Below are positions 36,715 through 49,608 of a stretch of DNA of 64,000 nucleotides, piece by piece. The DNA is from Chimonanthus salicifolius (lineage: Eukaryota; Streptophyta; Magnoliopsida; Laurales; Calycanthaceae). The position numbers and the translations under genes were made by a program. Under the pieces are notes generated by a model, which saw only the letters and a list, made by a program, of their open reading frames with translations, did not search any database and had not been told where the DNA came from. The stretch is taken from assembly GCA_013350335.1 (NCBI GenBank), contig CM023540.1:22175175-22239174 (forward strand), read 5' to 3'. Position 1 is the first letter of the stretch; each line of letters begins with the position of its first letter.

Positions 36715-36972
36715 TGTGATACCCTTGCCCATCAGCTGTGAGCACACCACCGATGTGAAGAGTCCGACATCGGTACTCGGTAGTGAAGGGAATTAATGGT
36801 GGGTTTATTTGAGGCCACCCACGTGTACTCTAGTGTGTCGCGTTTTAGGCCGGGCCATATGGGCCTGGGCTCAAGAGCAAATCCGTGCGGGCACGTTTGT
36901 GTGCGAGATCCAGAGTGGACAATATCATACTGAGTTGGACCCTAAACCCTATTTTCGGATCGGGTTGTTACA
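36715..36972 (+). repeat. Solo LTR of the TRIM family seen at 56455
   Basis: 258 bp from TGTGATACCC to GGGTTGTTACA. Flanks ATTCA (36710-36714) and ATTTA (36973-36977) match at 4 of 5 positions. Shared blocks with the TRIM at 56455 (read on its minus strand) are CATCGG, GTTTTAGGCCGGGCCAT, GTGGACAATATCATACTGAG and the terminal GTTACA. No primer site follows, so it is read as a solo LTR. Confidence 0.7.
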
Positions 36973-39964
36973 ATTTATCTTAGACAAAATAATGGCTGGG
37001 TGATAAGTAAATAACACTTGTCATAAATGTAAGCAATGACAGCATTTGGATAAGGGGTAAAAATCAAGGTAACCCCTGTTTCCCCTCATTTAATTACAAA
37101 GGGAAGAGGTAAGAAAATCTAAGTTTTTCCTATTCAACACAAATTCAAAAACCCCATCATATCAAAAGGTACTCACTTGGAATAATCTTCTTCCTATTAT
37201 ACTTTTTTTACTACAATTATCAAACAAGATAAGAGAAATCCGTATTCAAGGAAAACCACTACAAAAAGAAAAACCCTTGCAAAACTTACCTCTCATCCAA
37301 ATGCAGTCAATAATACACCATGGTTTTTTATTTTTAACCATGACCTCATGTGACTGTTGAGCTCGTCGGGTAGACAAGACATAACATAGTTCAAATTTTT
37401 AAGATGATTTAAAATTTTAATAATATTAAATACAATAGAATTTTGAATCAGACGTGACTTAGCTAATTGCAACACATAGTAAAATTTGATCGAATTACTC
37501 AATTAAATATTGAGAAAACCTCAAGTGGAAGGAAAAGAGAGTATCTCCTTCATGATAAAGTGCTAATCACAGCCGTCAACAATGAGATCTGGTAAAATCA
37601 CGTCTTAAACATGTAATTGGTATTAAGAAAGAAATTATTAATGTGTTAAGATAGACTAAGATTTTGTCTTTATTAAGCGATAAGACAGAGTACAAACAAA
37701 AGGGAGTAGATATCTTGTCTTATCATTGTGTTCCCAAATTATTCAGAGGGTCATGACTGATGACTCTCTAATAGTCTAATGAGATAAGGATTAAGAACTA
37801 TTTGTTGGATCTAATCATGAATTTGGCCTAATGACTCTTGTCGGCTATTCTATGCTTGCCTGCTGGAACAAGAGACAAGTAGATGAGAGGAATGATGTTA
37901 ACTTAATGTGCATGAAATTAGAATTATATTTTGGATGGGTGCATGCATTAGGACATTCTTTTAATCAAGATAAATTTAATTTCATCACCAATTAATCATA
38001 ATGAGATGATTTAGAAAATTAGAAATATAGTTCACCCATTGAACTATAACCCTAAGTTATTTATTTATTTTTCTGCAAGATAGACTTTAAAGAAAACTCA
38101 AAATCTCTAGATTATGGCTTTATGTGTGTTCGACAACTTTAAATCTTTATAAATTAAAGTTTCAATCTCTTTAAGGTCAGAGAGTTCAATCTATGTGTTT
38201 GATGGGTAATAGATTATAAGCAAATATGTTGAAAAATAGGTGATTTCGAGCTATGAAAGTGCCATATATAACTCTTAAATTTAAATATTTGATTAAAAAC
38301 TCCTTTAATCTATTTCCACTCAAGTAATAACCAATCTAGTGACAACCAAACAGCAAAGTTTTAACATGGGTAAAGTTTCACCCCATCTCCTAAATTCATA
38401 GTCTTCATACCAAGCAAAATTCATCCATTTAAGAAATTTTAAAGCTCGTCCACCATTAGATCTAATGCTTGATGCTTAATCCAACATTTGGATCCGAAAG
38501 TTACGAGCAGACCCAGCAAAATTGAAAGCATTAAACTATTTATGTTAAAATATATAGCAACCTTGGTCCATCTATTCTTCCTAGCACGGATAGATAGGCT
38601 CAAATTAGTCCCACTTAGCTGATTCTAAAAAGAAAAATAAGAAAGTGACAATTATAATTATAATAGGGTCATACTGGATTGATAGCTATCAAACCAGAAA
38701 TGCCTAACACCTCTCACGGGTAGTTTAACTTACAATCACTTTAACTCAGGAATTAGAGATTCCAAATTTGAATCCTGTAATCACTTGAAACCCATGACTT
38801 TTAAGGAACTGCATGTATCTGAATTTTACCCAATGTTTTTGTACTCAAAGAAATATGAGAGTCAAAGTCCATTGATCGGAGTATACAATTTCCTATTCAA
38901 TGTCTTACATTTTGGGCTACTCCCATCCAAAGAAGTCAATTAACCTTAATAAATGTTAGAGATGATTTGTGCACTTTGTTTAAGTGTCAAATGCACATTA
39001 AAAAAATGAGGCAGAAAGAAGTTAATTTCCACCATACACTTGTCTTAGGCATCAAAGAAGCTAGTGTAGGTGGTGATAAGCTCTTCCTTCTCACATCAAC
39101 ATCTGCTATTAATTTCAACTCCCATCAGCCTAACACTGTGACTGGCCCCATTTTGCACATTCTTTACAGACCTAGTTGGGGTTTACATATAATTAATTAT
39201 TAATGTATTATCAAAACACAGCTTAGCCCATGCCGTTGCCCTTGGACCACATAGGCATGGCTGATGACCTTTGGAAAACGAAAACTCAATAACAAGTTAT
39301 CCACACACATTTAGTGCAATTAAATACTAGACAAATGAGCTTATCATATTTCTCTCTCTCCTAATAATCATCTTGAAGTGTAACAGTAGAATTTTCAATG
39401 ATTGAGTCGTATCTTTTGATAATGTTTCGACTAGAGTCTTTGCTAAGTGTGTATCTTGAGCCTCTTCACTTGAGGAATTCAGGAATATATCTATGAATGG
39501 CATTCTGCGTGTTTAGAAAGAATGCATTGATTTGGCCTAAGTATTTCTGTCTGTTGAGCTTATCGTGGATGTATTCGGGCCGAGGATAGATTGCATCGCT
39601 GCTTTGTATTTTTTTACTTTTTCTATATTTGCTCCTCTGGTGCCTCTTTTTCTACTAATATATTAACCTTTCAAAAAAATTATAATCATCATCTAGTATC
39701 TACTAGTCAAGTTGATTTTGTATTTTTTTCATTTTTATAGGTCGATAAATGTCTATTTGATGTCCATGAGACTAAAGCCTTAAACTTTACGAGCGCAACA
39801 ATAAATCCTTTCGACTTTACTATAGGTTTTTCTCATTGTGGATGGACATACAAATTTTGTCTTAGATCAACAAGTCGTGATTAGCTTTACATCAGTTGAC
39901 AAGAACCATGAGTAGCTGTTGATGAGTTGCCAAAAAAATTACTTTGGTGGGGATAATAATATTT
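36973..39964. other. Gene-poor region
   Basis: 3.0 kb with a MITE at 37037-37309 and otherwise unstructured AT-rich sequence. Short ORFs show no recognisable protein. Confidence 0.5.
37037..37309. repeat. MITE with TGACWGCATTTGGAT ends
   Basis: Inverted ends are TGACAGCATTTGGATAAGGG and, reverse complemented, TGACTGCATTTGGATGAGAG, about 25 bp with few mismatches. Length 273 bp. The target duplication is unclear, so superfamily is not assigned. Confidence 0.65.
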
Positions 39965-40165
39965 GGAGTTTAACTCGTGACGGTTGGTTTGACGACGGTC
40001 AAGAACTCACCTGAGATGCGAGTGGTCTTGAGTTCAAGTCACTCTCAATACAAAGGAGTTACTCTCGTAGTGTTACTCGGTGTGTGTGAATAAAGAGATT
40101 TACACATGCTCTAAGCATTAGTCAAGTGCTCTAAGAGACCTCAACACCTTGGTCTTAAAAAAGAT
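39965..40165 (+). repeat. SINE copy with 13-bp target duplication
   Basis: The body is shared with 49609: GTGTTACTCGGTGTGTGTGA, AGAGATTTACACATGCTCTA, AAGTGCTCTAAGAGACCT, CTTGGTCTTAAAAAA. The B-box region is GAGTTCAAGTCACTC. Flanks are GATAATAATATTT (39952-39964) and GATAATAACATTT (40166-40178), one mismatch in 13. Confidence 0.8.
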
Positions 40166-43100
40166 GATAATAACATTTTGTGGGTTTGTTGGAACAACTG
40201 CTAAAATATCAAATTGACTAGAGGAAGCAAGTCGTTGTCATCAACCATAGACTCTTCAGTTCTCAAGTTGGGCACTCCAATTTCATATTTTCATCAGTCC
40301 CTTCTCAAGCAATTCATTCACCTGATCTAGACACAACTTTACTAGGAAATCATAAAAAAAAAAAAAACAAACAAACGAACAGAAAGATATCTTAGTACCC
40401 ATATTCTCTCTCTCATGTGCACAAATAGATGGAGACATACCCTTGTGACCAACAGAATGTGGGCCGAAAGCTTGTCATTAACCAAAGAAAGAATATTAAG
40501 TCCTGAAAATACTTTGTCTTCCACCAATGTTGTCCACATTCTACAAACATGTCCAATATCAAACCGGTTTCTCATGTGCAACTCACATGCCACCTTATGC
40601 CAAAATATGGGTCTCCATGTCCTCTATTCCTAAGATGTTCATTTTTTGTTTTTTCATTAAATAAAACACTGTTGCCCTAGGTCACTCATCCACATATAGA
40701 TGGGATTTTGGCTTTGATTATTATGAACCCAAAAGTATATTTGATCGGCCGATGCTAACCATCCAACAGATGGATCTTTAATACATCTTGCATCTGATCT
40801 ACCGATGTTCAGCCATCAAACCAGCTGTTCTAATAACTTGGTCAAGAAGATTTTTGGATATTAGCCTACATTTCCTTACACAAATTGTTTGGATTGCTGC
40901 ATGATGGGTTACATGGAAATGGAGAGCCTGGATGTTTTGTTGGGATTGCAGAACATCTTACGAATTCTACACCACTGTGTTACCTTATTAGAGAGAGAGA
41001 GAGAGAGAGAGAGAGTGAGTGATCAATTTTACGACAATGCATGAGAAGATAGACAATGCATGATGCTCCCACTTGTTTACTACTATTAAATGTACATGTG
41101 TGGCACACTTTTCTTTTATCACTGATAAAGAAGATACATTCCATGGTAAAAAAGATACGAGAATAAAAGTTCAAGTATTGCTATTTACATCTTTGCATAA
41201 AACAAACAAGCAAGAAAAAACCATCTAATGAACATATCCACTTTCTAAAAAAATACATAATTGAATTTGCATTGTTCTAAGTCCTGAGACAGTTTAAAAA
41301 AACAAATCTTTCACTTAAAAAAGAAACTTCCTTTAGCGGGACTTTTAAGTGTAGTAGCCCTTCAGTCTCCCAAGACGCCGACAAAGGTCATGGGAGATAT
41401 CTCAAAAATCAAATGATGGATGATCCTCATGTGGGCATTGGCTGATATTGCCTATTTATCAGCCACAAAGTAGAAGCCCATTCCTAGTTGGTGAATGGAT
41501 AATGCAGTTTCTGAACTTCGACTTTCCTAAACAGACAGTGAAACACCATTAATCCATTATCCATTCTGGCAAAATATTCAAGTAAATCAGGATTAGGGTT
41601 GCACCCAGCCAAAATGAGGTTGAAGATTTGCAACCTATCATACAGTCATGCTCATAAAAAAGTCACATGATAGGAAAAAAATTAGGCATGTATTTTTTAT
41701 TGTAAATGCACTAATCCACTGAAAAACTGATAATTGTACTTGCAAAACTTATATGCCTTTTTTTACAACACGTGGAAGTGTGTCAAATTTAAGATGTGTA
41801 TCAAACAAGTCAATAATAAATGTTTGCAAGTTCAAACCAAGGAAATGGTTGTACATGACCAAGAATCACAGAAGTGAACTTGTATGCTTCCACGCTCATC
41901 ATGATGAATCTAACCACACCAGGTGTTGATAATTCCATAAGTGGGGGTCTCAGGCCTGGACAAAGGAGAGTGATGAGAATCGACTAGACTGTGCCTAGTA
42001 ACTTCACCCCTTCTTAACATGAGCTTCAACTTTTATTTCAGTTTTGTCAATCAGAAATGAGTGGAAATGTAGACCTGTAGGAGCTAACTCCATGTAGATA
42101 AGGCGTCACTTCGTTTTGGGAGAGAGATTCTTAGAGAGAGACAGATGATACTTGGCCTGTCAAGAGGTAAGTTTACCTGGATTTTCAATTCATACCTCTT
42201 ACAAGTGGCGCCTATGGATCTTTAATCAAAACTGTTGGTAAGGTGGGACACTAGCCATTCCTTGCAAACCCATTATCACATGGTTAAAACTGTCTGATGA
42301 GGTGTTCATTTCAGCATCATCAAAAGTAGGTTCCAACAAATATAGAATGCTTGATTCAAGCAGATTGTAGATTTTATGAACTAGAAGAATGGATCCTCTC
42401 CATTTGTTTCTGGATTCTGTCCATCAGTTCTAAATCCAAAGAAACCATGCCATCTATGGAGAGACAATCGTAGATATCAATGATTGTAAAATATACCAAT
42501 ACTGGATAAAGTTTTTGACATTTTCTACAACACCAAAATCTGCAAAGATGGACAGATATGACTTTTTTTAATAGTAAAAAAAGATGTCATATCAAATTAA
42601 TGTAATGGAGCTCTCTCTCATACTGATGACACATCAAATTACACAATTGAAATCACTTACTCTCTCAAATGACAGGTCCAAATCCATACAACAACAACAA
42701 CAACAATAAACAAATGGACGGGAAAGAGATGGAGAAAGGAAATACACTCTTGAGGCCCTGTATTCTGAAATGAATCCAACATTGAGTTTAACCTTTGAAT
42801 TAGATCATTGTTATGCAGGGAGGGAAGTGGGTATAAAGGGGGCCTAGTGGATCCCACAACACTGTACATGAACATCGGTCAAAAGGAGCACCTTTTAAAA
42901 CTGTACCTAGGTTTTTGAGGCCCACTAAAGCATTCCCTCACAAGCCTGTCGAAACACCATAGCCTCATTGCCCGTGAATATTGGATAGCCACATCCAATA
43001 AAATCCTTACCCTTGATTTATTAGGATCCCAAATTTATCCAACAGATGTTGCTTCCAACTGGAAGGGGAAAGTGCTTTAGCTGTTGCAATTGCATTAGTG

Positions 43101-43897
43101 GCAGAAAAAAACATAGCATATTTGTTAAAGAGAAAAGGAATCCTGGAGACAGGATTTTCAGATACTACAACAATATATATGCTTGTAGCCTACAAACAAT
43201 TTCATGATTTTTTCCTTCATGATAATGATTTGGTGAACAGTGTCCTTATCGCAAATGTGACATCCAAATACTTTATACTTCTAAATATGCATGACTTACA
43301 TTGATATTCAACATTAGGATGGCAACACTCCATGCATCTCCATTCCATCATGCAACCTATAAAGAATCAAGAAAATAGAGTGTTAGATATTTATACTAAA
43401 TGATGCATTAATTATCCAAAAGAAAAAAGTCAAGTATTTTGAGCATCACCTTTTCTTAACCTGTCGGTTTCCATTCATTTTTGGCAAATAATGCAATCAA
43501 AGCACATTACACAATCCCCTGCAAGCTCAGACAATTGTCTGAAAAAAGAAAATGCAGATCAGGACATCAGAAAATCTGGGAAACTGCCACTCCTGAAAGG
43601 CGAAACTTCTAAGTTGATCCAGCCCTTCCATATGGAGTAGGTCATATCATGTAAAAGAGATTCCTCAAAAATCTTTTCCAACAATACATTCCATAAAATT
43701 TATTTTGCCCATTTTAGTTTCAAATATATGCTGTAAGTGTCCATTTGCATGCCTCCGCTGGATAGATAGGGGCACCCAATGGGCATGGTCCACCTGATGA
43801 CAAGGAAGACAAATATCGAAGACAACCTGAAGGTGGCATTGCACCACTACTGGTGGAAAAATGTTTTTAATGCCTTATCTTTAAAACCTGTCCGTTG
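40166..43897. other. Region downstream of the PPR gene
   Basis: 3.7 kb with a (GA)n run at 40989-41015 and no supportable coding exon. The stretch from about 41330 to 43890 is less AT-rich than the surroundings and might hold 3' UTR sequence of the PPR gene. I cannot demonstrate exons there. Confidence 0.45.
40989..41015. repeat. (GA)n microsatellite
   Basis: A run of about 13 GA units with one GT interruption after it. Confidence 0.9.
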
Positions 43898-45547
43898 TCA
43901 AGATTCATTTGCCAGAGCTACTGTACTTTCTATTGTTAGAAGCCCCCTCTTTCTCATTTCTTCTTGCAATTCTATAACAGCTTCAGTATTTTTCTGCTCA
44001 AGGTACCCTGTGATCAAAACATCAAAAACCACAGAGTCTGGATTAATGCCCCTCTGCACCATGTCGTCAAAAACCTGTTTTGCTTCAATCATGAGACCTT
44101 TCTTAGCTAGGCCCCAAATAAGAGTGCTAAAAGTAAGCAAATCAGGCCCACTATCTTTTTGGAGCATTTCCTTCTTAAGCTTAAATGCTTCCACCAAATT
44201 CCCCTTCTTGCATAGCCCTGCTATCCAAGATGTGTACAAGAACTTGTCAGGGACAAAACCTGCCTGCAGCATTTCCCTAAATACCATCTCAACTTGTTCC
44301 AAATTTCCTTCCTTGCACAGTCCATCAATGAGTGTGGTGTATGTAACTTCATTGGCTTTTGTTTCACAGAAATACTTCTTCGCCTCATGCATGAGCCCAT
44401 GCTTGCAAAGTCCATCAACAAGAACTGAAACTGTTACAGCATCAGACTCACACCCTTTATCCAACATATCCTTGTGCACACCCAAGGCTGCTTGAACATT
44501 ACCAGCCTTAAAGTGAGCATCTATCAGTGTAGTATAGATCACCTTATCTGGGGCCAACCCTCTTTTCTCCATGTCTTTCCTAACCTCAATTGCTTGATCC
44601 AAGTGGCCTTTACTACAGAGCCCCCAGATAACTGCTCCATACACTGAAACATCAAGCCTAATCTTGAGATGAGACATTCTATCAAAATAATCCATTGCCA
44701 AATCCACATTCCCATTCTTGAAGTGCCCATCTATCATTGATGTGTAAACTGCTGAATTTGGTTTAACCCCACTCTCCAACATCTTCCTAAACAGCTCATC
44801 AGCCTTGTCCAACATACCTTGTTTACAAAGCCCATCAACAAGTGCATTATAAAGGACAACATTTGGTCTAAGTGATGACTGCAGCATTCTCTCATACAAT
44901 TCAAATGCAATATTCAAGCAACCTTCCTTGCAGTATCCATCAATCAAACAGGTAAAAGTAACCAAGTTAGGTTGCAATCCACAATACAACATATCTCTAA
45001 AAGTCATGTGGCCCATGTCCAATCTTCCCAATTTACAATACATGTCAATGAAGGTACCATATGTAATGACGTTTGGTCTATAGCATTTCCACATGAGACC
45101 CAAAAAGCAAAGCGACTCTTGTTCCATTCTTTTTTTACAGAACCCATTAATCAAAGTATTATATGAGATCAAATCTGGTTTGAGCATTCCAGCCAGCATC
45201 TGATTGAAAATCAAAGCAGCACCACTCAGATCACCAAAGCGACAGTGCCCGTCAATCAAACAGTTATAACTAACAGTGTCTGGGGTGCATCCAATTCTCT
45301 TCATCATTTCCAAGAAACTCTCAGCAGAATTCAAATTACCCAATTTACAGTAAAACCCAATAATTGAATTGCACGATGAAGGGTGGGGAGAGTAGCCGCG
45401 GACAATAAGATCAGAGAGAATTTTTAGTGAGACATCACCGCAATTGGAGGCAATGAGATGGTGGAGAACTTGGTTACAGTTGAAAGGGTCAGGGAATTTG
45501 GAGTTTCTTCGCATCCAAGCGAAAAAAATTATGGATTTTTTCAGCAT
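43898..45547 (-). CDS. P-class pentatricopeptide repeat protein
   Basis: A 549-aa intronless protein built almost wholly of about 15 tandem PPR motifs of 35 residues, from about residue 20 to 530. Typical units are VVLYNALVDGLCKQGMLDKA, KVIYTTLIDAHFKAGNVQAA and EVTYTTLIDGLCKEGNLEQV, each ending in PD or PN. One unit (VSVLVDGLCKHGLMHEAKKYF) is a few residues short. No E, DYW or SMR domain follows, so it belongs to the P class, whose members bind single-stranded RNA in mitochondria or plastids. The N-terminus (MLKKSIIFFAWMRRNSKF) is basic but short. There is no upstream in-frame Met before a stop about 18 codons back, so targeting is uncertain. It is divergent from the GFA gene. The promoter side (from about 45634) is duplicated at 59084, but the coding region is not. 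Confidence 0.95.
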   Translation of the reverse strand: MLKKSIIFFAWMRRNSKFPDPFNCNQVLHHLIASNCGDVSLKILSDLIVRGYSPHPSSCNSIIGFYCKLGNLNSAESFLEMMKRIGCTPDTVSYNCLIDGHCRFGDLSGAALIFNQMLAGMLKPDLISYNTLINGFCKKRMEQESLCFLGLMWKCYRPNVITYGTFIDMYCKLGRLDMGHMTFRDMLYCGLQPNLVTFTCLIDGYCKEGCLNIAFELYERMLQSSLRPNVVLYNALVDGLCKQGMLDKADELFRKMLESGVKPNSAVYTSMIDGHFKNGNVDLAMDYFDRMSHLKIRLDVSVYGAVIWGLCSKGHLDQAIEVRKDMEKRGLAPDKVIYTTLIDAHFKAGNVQAALGVHKDMLDKGCESDAVTVSVLVDGLCKHGLMHEAKKYFCETKANEVTYTTLIDGLCKEGNLEQVEMVFREMLQAGFVPDKFLYTSWIAGLCKKGNLVEAFKLKKEMLQKDSGPDLLTFSTLIWGLAKKGLMIEAKQVFDDMVQRGINPDSVVFDVLITGYLEQKNTEAVIELQEEMRKRGLLTIESTVALANES

Positions 45548-45693
45548 CGTACCTGAGCAATAGCGTTCACATTTTGGGGGGAGATCTAATTATGAGGAAA
45601 TTCAAAGAAATTAGAGAGTGGATGCTCGAGAAAAATCAAATTTCGGGAGTAGAATATAAGGAATTTTGGGGTCAGAATAACGGACTAGAGAAG

Positions 45694-45771
45694 TTAGGGT
45701 TTTAGGCACCATAAGAAATGTGGGAAAATGGATGACCCTTTTACAGCCACATAACGGATCGTTAGGGTTTA
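45694..45771. promoter_or_regulatory. Two telo-boxes between PPR and GFA genes
   Basis: TTAGGGTTTT at 45694-45703 and TTAGGGTTTA at 45762-45771, 150-220 bp upstream of the PPR start codon. Both sites are kept in copy 2 (59144; and 59231 as CTAGGGTTTA). They are plausible promoter elements for the PPR gene; function is inferred. Confidence 0.4.
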
Positions 45772-45832
45772 AGACTTTAGAGACTCTACGTTGTGAACCT
45801 AATTTTAAATATGACTAGTGGTATTAAAAGAT

Positions 45833-46955
45833 GGGTGCCCATATATACACCGTATAATTCTGTAATCAGAAACTGATTATTAGATTTTAAGTAAAAATTA
45901 TCATTCTGTCCTTCCGCGCAGAATCGATCGATCGATTGTACAGTGCACTTTTCGTATCGATCGATCGATTACACGAGAGGATGAAAATGATCGTAAAAAT
46001 ATGAAATTGATTTTGTCGATGGTATCAATCGATTGATTCATAACATGCTATCAACAGATCGATTCATACAGTAATTAAATAAAAAAAGAAAATTAAAATT
46101 TTAAAGTTGTTTTTTAAGCACTGTATATTTTCAAAATTTCTCAAATTGAATATCAGGACTAATTACGATAACCTGATAAAAATACTTTAAGACTTTAAGG
46201 TCTTTTGACACTCCTAAATGTTTAAAACAGAGTGTTTTACAAATAAGGGTATCCCTAGGGTGTGCCGAAAACACATTTAGTAGTGTCAAAAGACCTTAAA
46301 GTCTTAAAGTATTTTTATCAGGTTATTGTAATTAGTACGGATATTTAATTTGAGAAAATTTGAAAATACACAGTGCTTAAAAAATAATGTTAAAGTTTTA
46401 AAGGAAAGATAAAACTTTAACATTATTTTTTAAGCACTGTGTATTTTCAAAATTTCTCAAATTAAATATCTGGACTAATTACGATAGCCTGATGAAAATA
46501 CTTTAAGACTTTAAAATCTTTTGACACTCCTAAATGTGTTTTCGGCACACCCTAGGGATACCTTTATTTGTAAAATACTGTGTTTTAAATATTTCGGAGT
46601 GTCAAAAGACCTTAAAGTCTTAAAGTATTTTTATCAGACTATCGTAATTAGTCCAGATATTTAATTTGAGAAATTTTGAAAATACACAGTACTTAAAAAA
46701 TAACGTTAAAATTTTAAAGATTTTTTTTATTTAATTACTGTAGCATGCATATAATGAATCGATTGATAGCATCAATCGATCGACCCCATTTTACCAATCC
46801 ATTTCTTCCACTCCTAGAATCGATCGATCGACGCGAAAATGCACTGCAGAATCGATCGATCGATTCTACACGGAAAGGGCAAAATGGTAATTTCCAGTGA
46901 AATTTCTAAATTCGGTGTCTGCTGGCAGGTTTTTGCGGTGTCTATATGGGCACCC
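45833..46955. mobile_element. Foldback MULE-like element A (ATCGATCG palindromes)
   Basis: 1123 bp, flanked by a perfect 9-bp target duplication TTAAAAGAT (45824-45832 and 46956-46964). The paralogous copy has the uninterrupted site at 59293-59301. Terminal inverted repeats begin GGGTGCCCATATATACACC (left) and GGGTGCCCATATAGACACC (right). From each end there are 89-90 nt of terminal arm, then two 16-bp palindromes 32-33 nt apart (AATCGATCGATCGATT at 45922 and 46850; variants at 45955 and 46818). Weaker versions follow further in, then a core of two tandem hairpins of about 280 bp. The whole element is one large inverted repeat. No ORF encodes a transposase, so it is non-autonomous. The 9-bp duplication supports Mutator-like mobilisation. 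Confidence 0.93.
46110..46702. repeat. Double-hairpin core of element A
   Basis: Unit 1 (46110-46387) opens TTTTTTAAGCACTGTATATT and closes with its inverse ACACAGTGCTTAAAAAATAA. Unit 2 (46425-46702) does the same. They are joined by an inverted spacer (TAAAGTTTTAAAGG / AAAACTTTAACATTATT). Arms contain AGACTTTAAGGTCTTTTGAC and its inverse. The loops (GGGTATCCCTAGGGTGTGCC in unit 1) are inverted relative to each other. Confidence 0.88.
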
Positions 46956-47692
46956 TTAAAAGATATCACATTAGTTTTATAAAATTAAATAAATATTATA
47001 TTAAAATAAAATATAATTTCTAAAAAACATGATAGTAACCTAGATTTATTTAAATATGTATTATGTTTAATTTATGTGTGAATTAATCATTTAATAAATT
47101 AATTTTCGTTATCATTTGATACACATCTAAGTGTATCATATGAAAAATTGTTACAGAAATTTTATCTCTATAAAATTTTGATAATATCTACTTCACAAAT
47201 TTTTGCATTATTTTTTCTATTTTAATATAGTATTAAATTCTAGTCGAAATTTTTCAAACTCACAAAGTCTAACAAGAGACTTTATTTTTTTTCATTTTTA
47301 TTAATTTCATTTGTTTTTAAATGATAATATGACATACTTAGATGAATTATTTCAACTCATTAAATCTAATATTAAATTTTTTCCTACCTTTTTATATTTT
47401 GAAATGAATTTTTTTTAATACTTTAAGTTAAGTATATGAGACTTTTTAAATTGAGAGTCCCTCGCGAGCCTTTAAATAAAATAGATAATAAATTTAATTT
47501 AATTTGATACATTTAGTAGAGATGATAATAGATGTAACATATGTAAATTTATTTATTTATTATAATTTTGATTTTTAAACTTTAATAAATATAAAATATT
47601 GATTTTTAAATATTTAAAAGTGAATAATAGAATAATGACTGTGACAATGAAAAGTGCATTCCCTATTTATATAATTTTCATTGACACTGAAG

Positions 47693-47701
47693 TTTTCAAA
47701 A
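47693..47701. other. Empty site for element B
   Basis: TTTTCAAAA occurs once here in the context GAAG-TTTTCAAAA-TACTTGAC. In copy 2 the same 9 bases are duplicated around element B. This fixes B's boundaries and shows it inserted after the segmental duplication. Confidence 0.9.
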
Positions 47702-47724
47702 TACTTGACTAACATATTCCAGCT

Positions 47725-47876
47725 ATAGACGCCGACGCCGACATCTTTTCCTCACATCTTTCTCTCTCTTCACATTTAAGTAGACTTGACTAACATATTC
47801 CAGCGATAGACACCGTCGCCGACGCCGACGCCGACATCTTTTCCTCGCATCTTTTGCTCTCTCTTCACATGTAAGT
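47725..47876 (+). promoter_or_regulatory. Probable GFA leader exon with GCCGAC tandem repeats
   Basis: Two roughly 90-bp tandem units, each with TATTCCAGC-ATAGACRCCG, runs of GCCGAC, TCTTTTCCTC and CTCTCTTCACAT. The second ends at a good donor CACAT|GTAAGTGG (about 47869). It probably is the first non-coding exon of the GFA gene, whose next acceptor is at 50573. This is inferred from the donor, the pyrimidine-rich leader-like sequence and conservation in copy 2. Confidence 0.4.
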
Positions 47877-48752
47877 GGACTTGTTACACTTAATATTCCC
47901 TGACTGGATCGTCACTGGTTTCCTTGATTTCCATGCCATGGATACTTCTTAATCTGCCTGAAAATCTCTTTATGTTGTTCCATTATCTCTGTTTTTTCCC
48001 ACCCTAAAACTGGCCTGCTGGAAGAGAGTAAAGTGATGTTGAGATTCTTTTTTGGAACTTTAACCATCCATGATCCATCTCAAAGAATCAAAATTTAAAT
48101 AGTGATTCTCACTTGGGAGAAGAAATAGAATTATCCCATAGACCCAACTGCGGATGTAGCTGATAGTTTGATACTGCTGAATAATAGTCTTTTGGTTTCT
48201 GATTGTAACATATGATCATCTTGCAATCTGAATTTTTGTTTGGGGGTCGGTGGGCAACATCTACTAACTACTATCTTTTATCCTCCGAAAACCATCTTGT
48301 CATCTCATGAATTGGATAGATACCTGATTTGAACCCATTTTGAATTATACTCACCATTGGATTAAACTGAAGAACTACATTATACCTAATGTGATATATT
48401 TAAGTTTATTTTCGGTAGGCCCCCTATCCAAGCATGGATCCAATCAATTCTCCTCGCTATCCAAGTCTCCATCAAAAAGTACTCACCAAATTGAACCAGT
48501 TCTCAGTGGATAATTTCTCCACTGAATCATGGGTGGTCAGAAACAGTAGGAAACATTTAGTTTCTGTCTCACTGTATCTTTGTGGTGGCACGAAGACCTA
48601 ATCAATTCTATGTAATTTCAGCCCTATTCACAAGTGAGCAAATTGGTATAATTATTGTAATATGGGGGTGGAGCGGGGGAGGGGGACGTCGATTGGTGGG
48701 AGTTGAGTGGGAAACGTCAACTTCCTGAGGAAATTTCTATCCCCCTGTTTGG

Positions 48753-49070
48753 ATGAACTTTGAGCCAAAAAGCAAGCCCCATGAGAAACCAACTTACTAG
48801 AAACAGGTTGAGTTCCCCTCTAAGGGCAAAGAGATTATATAAGATACCTCCTTCTCTAAGTTGTGTTCCCTAAACATTATCAAGCTCTCCACTAAAAAGA
48901 GGGTGACTAAAAAAGTAGGGGGAGGCAAAGTAGGGTTTCCTACCTGTAGGGGAACTCTCTATCTTCAAATTCATTAAGGAGCTCCTTGTTTTTAAGTTCC
49001 CTCATCCAAAGCACCTTGAGCGCTCTGTGTTGTGAAGGCCGTTCTTTGGGGTCCATCCAAACACAGTCTC
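48753..49070. repeat. MITE with TTTGGAT-type ends inside the duplication
   Basis: Left end CTGTTTGGATGAACTTTG; right end, reverse complemented, CTGTGTTTGGATGGACCCC. It is present in both copies of the segmental duplication (also about 62997-63325), so it predates the duplication. Confidence 0.5.
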
Positions 49071-49608
49071 ACTGCCTTATCTTTTACCCAAATTGCAAGT
49101 GCCAAGTGATCTTTATGTTGTAATTCAGATGGTGATAAGAGTATGACAACATCTGTGAACAAGAACCTTAGCATGGGCTGAGTAGAAGTCATTACTTTCA
49201 AAAAAAATTAACTAGTATAGATGCCAACGCCAATGAAGTTGGATCAAGCTTTGGTGATGATGATGATGATGATGAAAAGTAGCTGCATACATTATCTTGA
49301 ATGGCAATTGCTTATTAGATTTATCTGCTGTGGAACATTATCTATAAGATGCTATTTAGTAGTTTACGACTAAAACTGCTTTAGTTCTTTTTCTTCACAA
49401 TCATGCATCATAAAGTATTCATGAATTTTGCCTTTAGTTTTTAACTGCCACCAGTTCTCACTGCAATCACCTTACACATTATTTAGTAGGGTACTATGAA
49501 CTGTAGACACAAACTGATGCTGTCACATCCATTCAAATTAATAATGTCCAATTTATACCATTCTACAACTTTTAGCTTATAAATGCACAAGACAGAAAAA
49601 AAATTCAA

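Noticed and set aside
43779..44495. A 238-codon plus-strand frame over the PPR gene
   Set aside because: It is antisense to the PPR repeats and its own repetitive pattern mirrors theirs. No independent family match.
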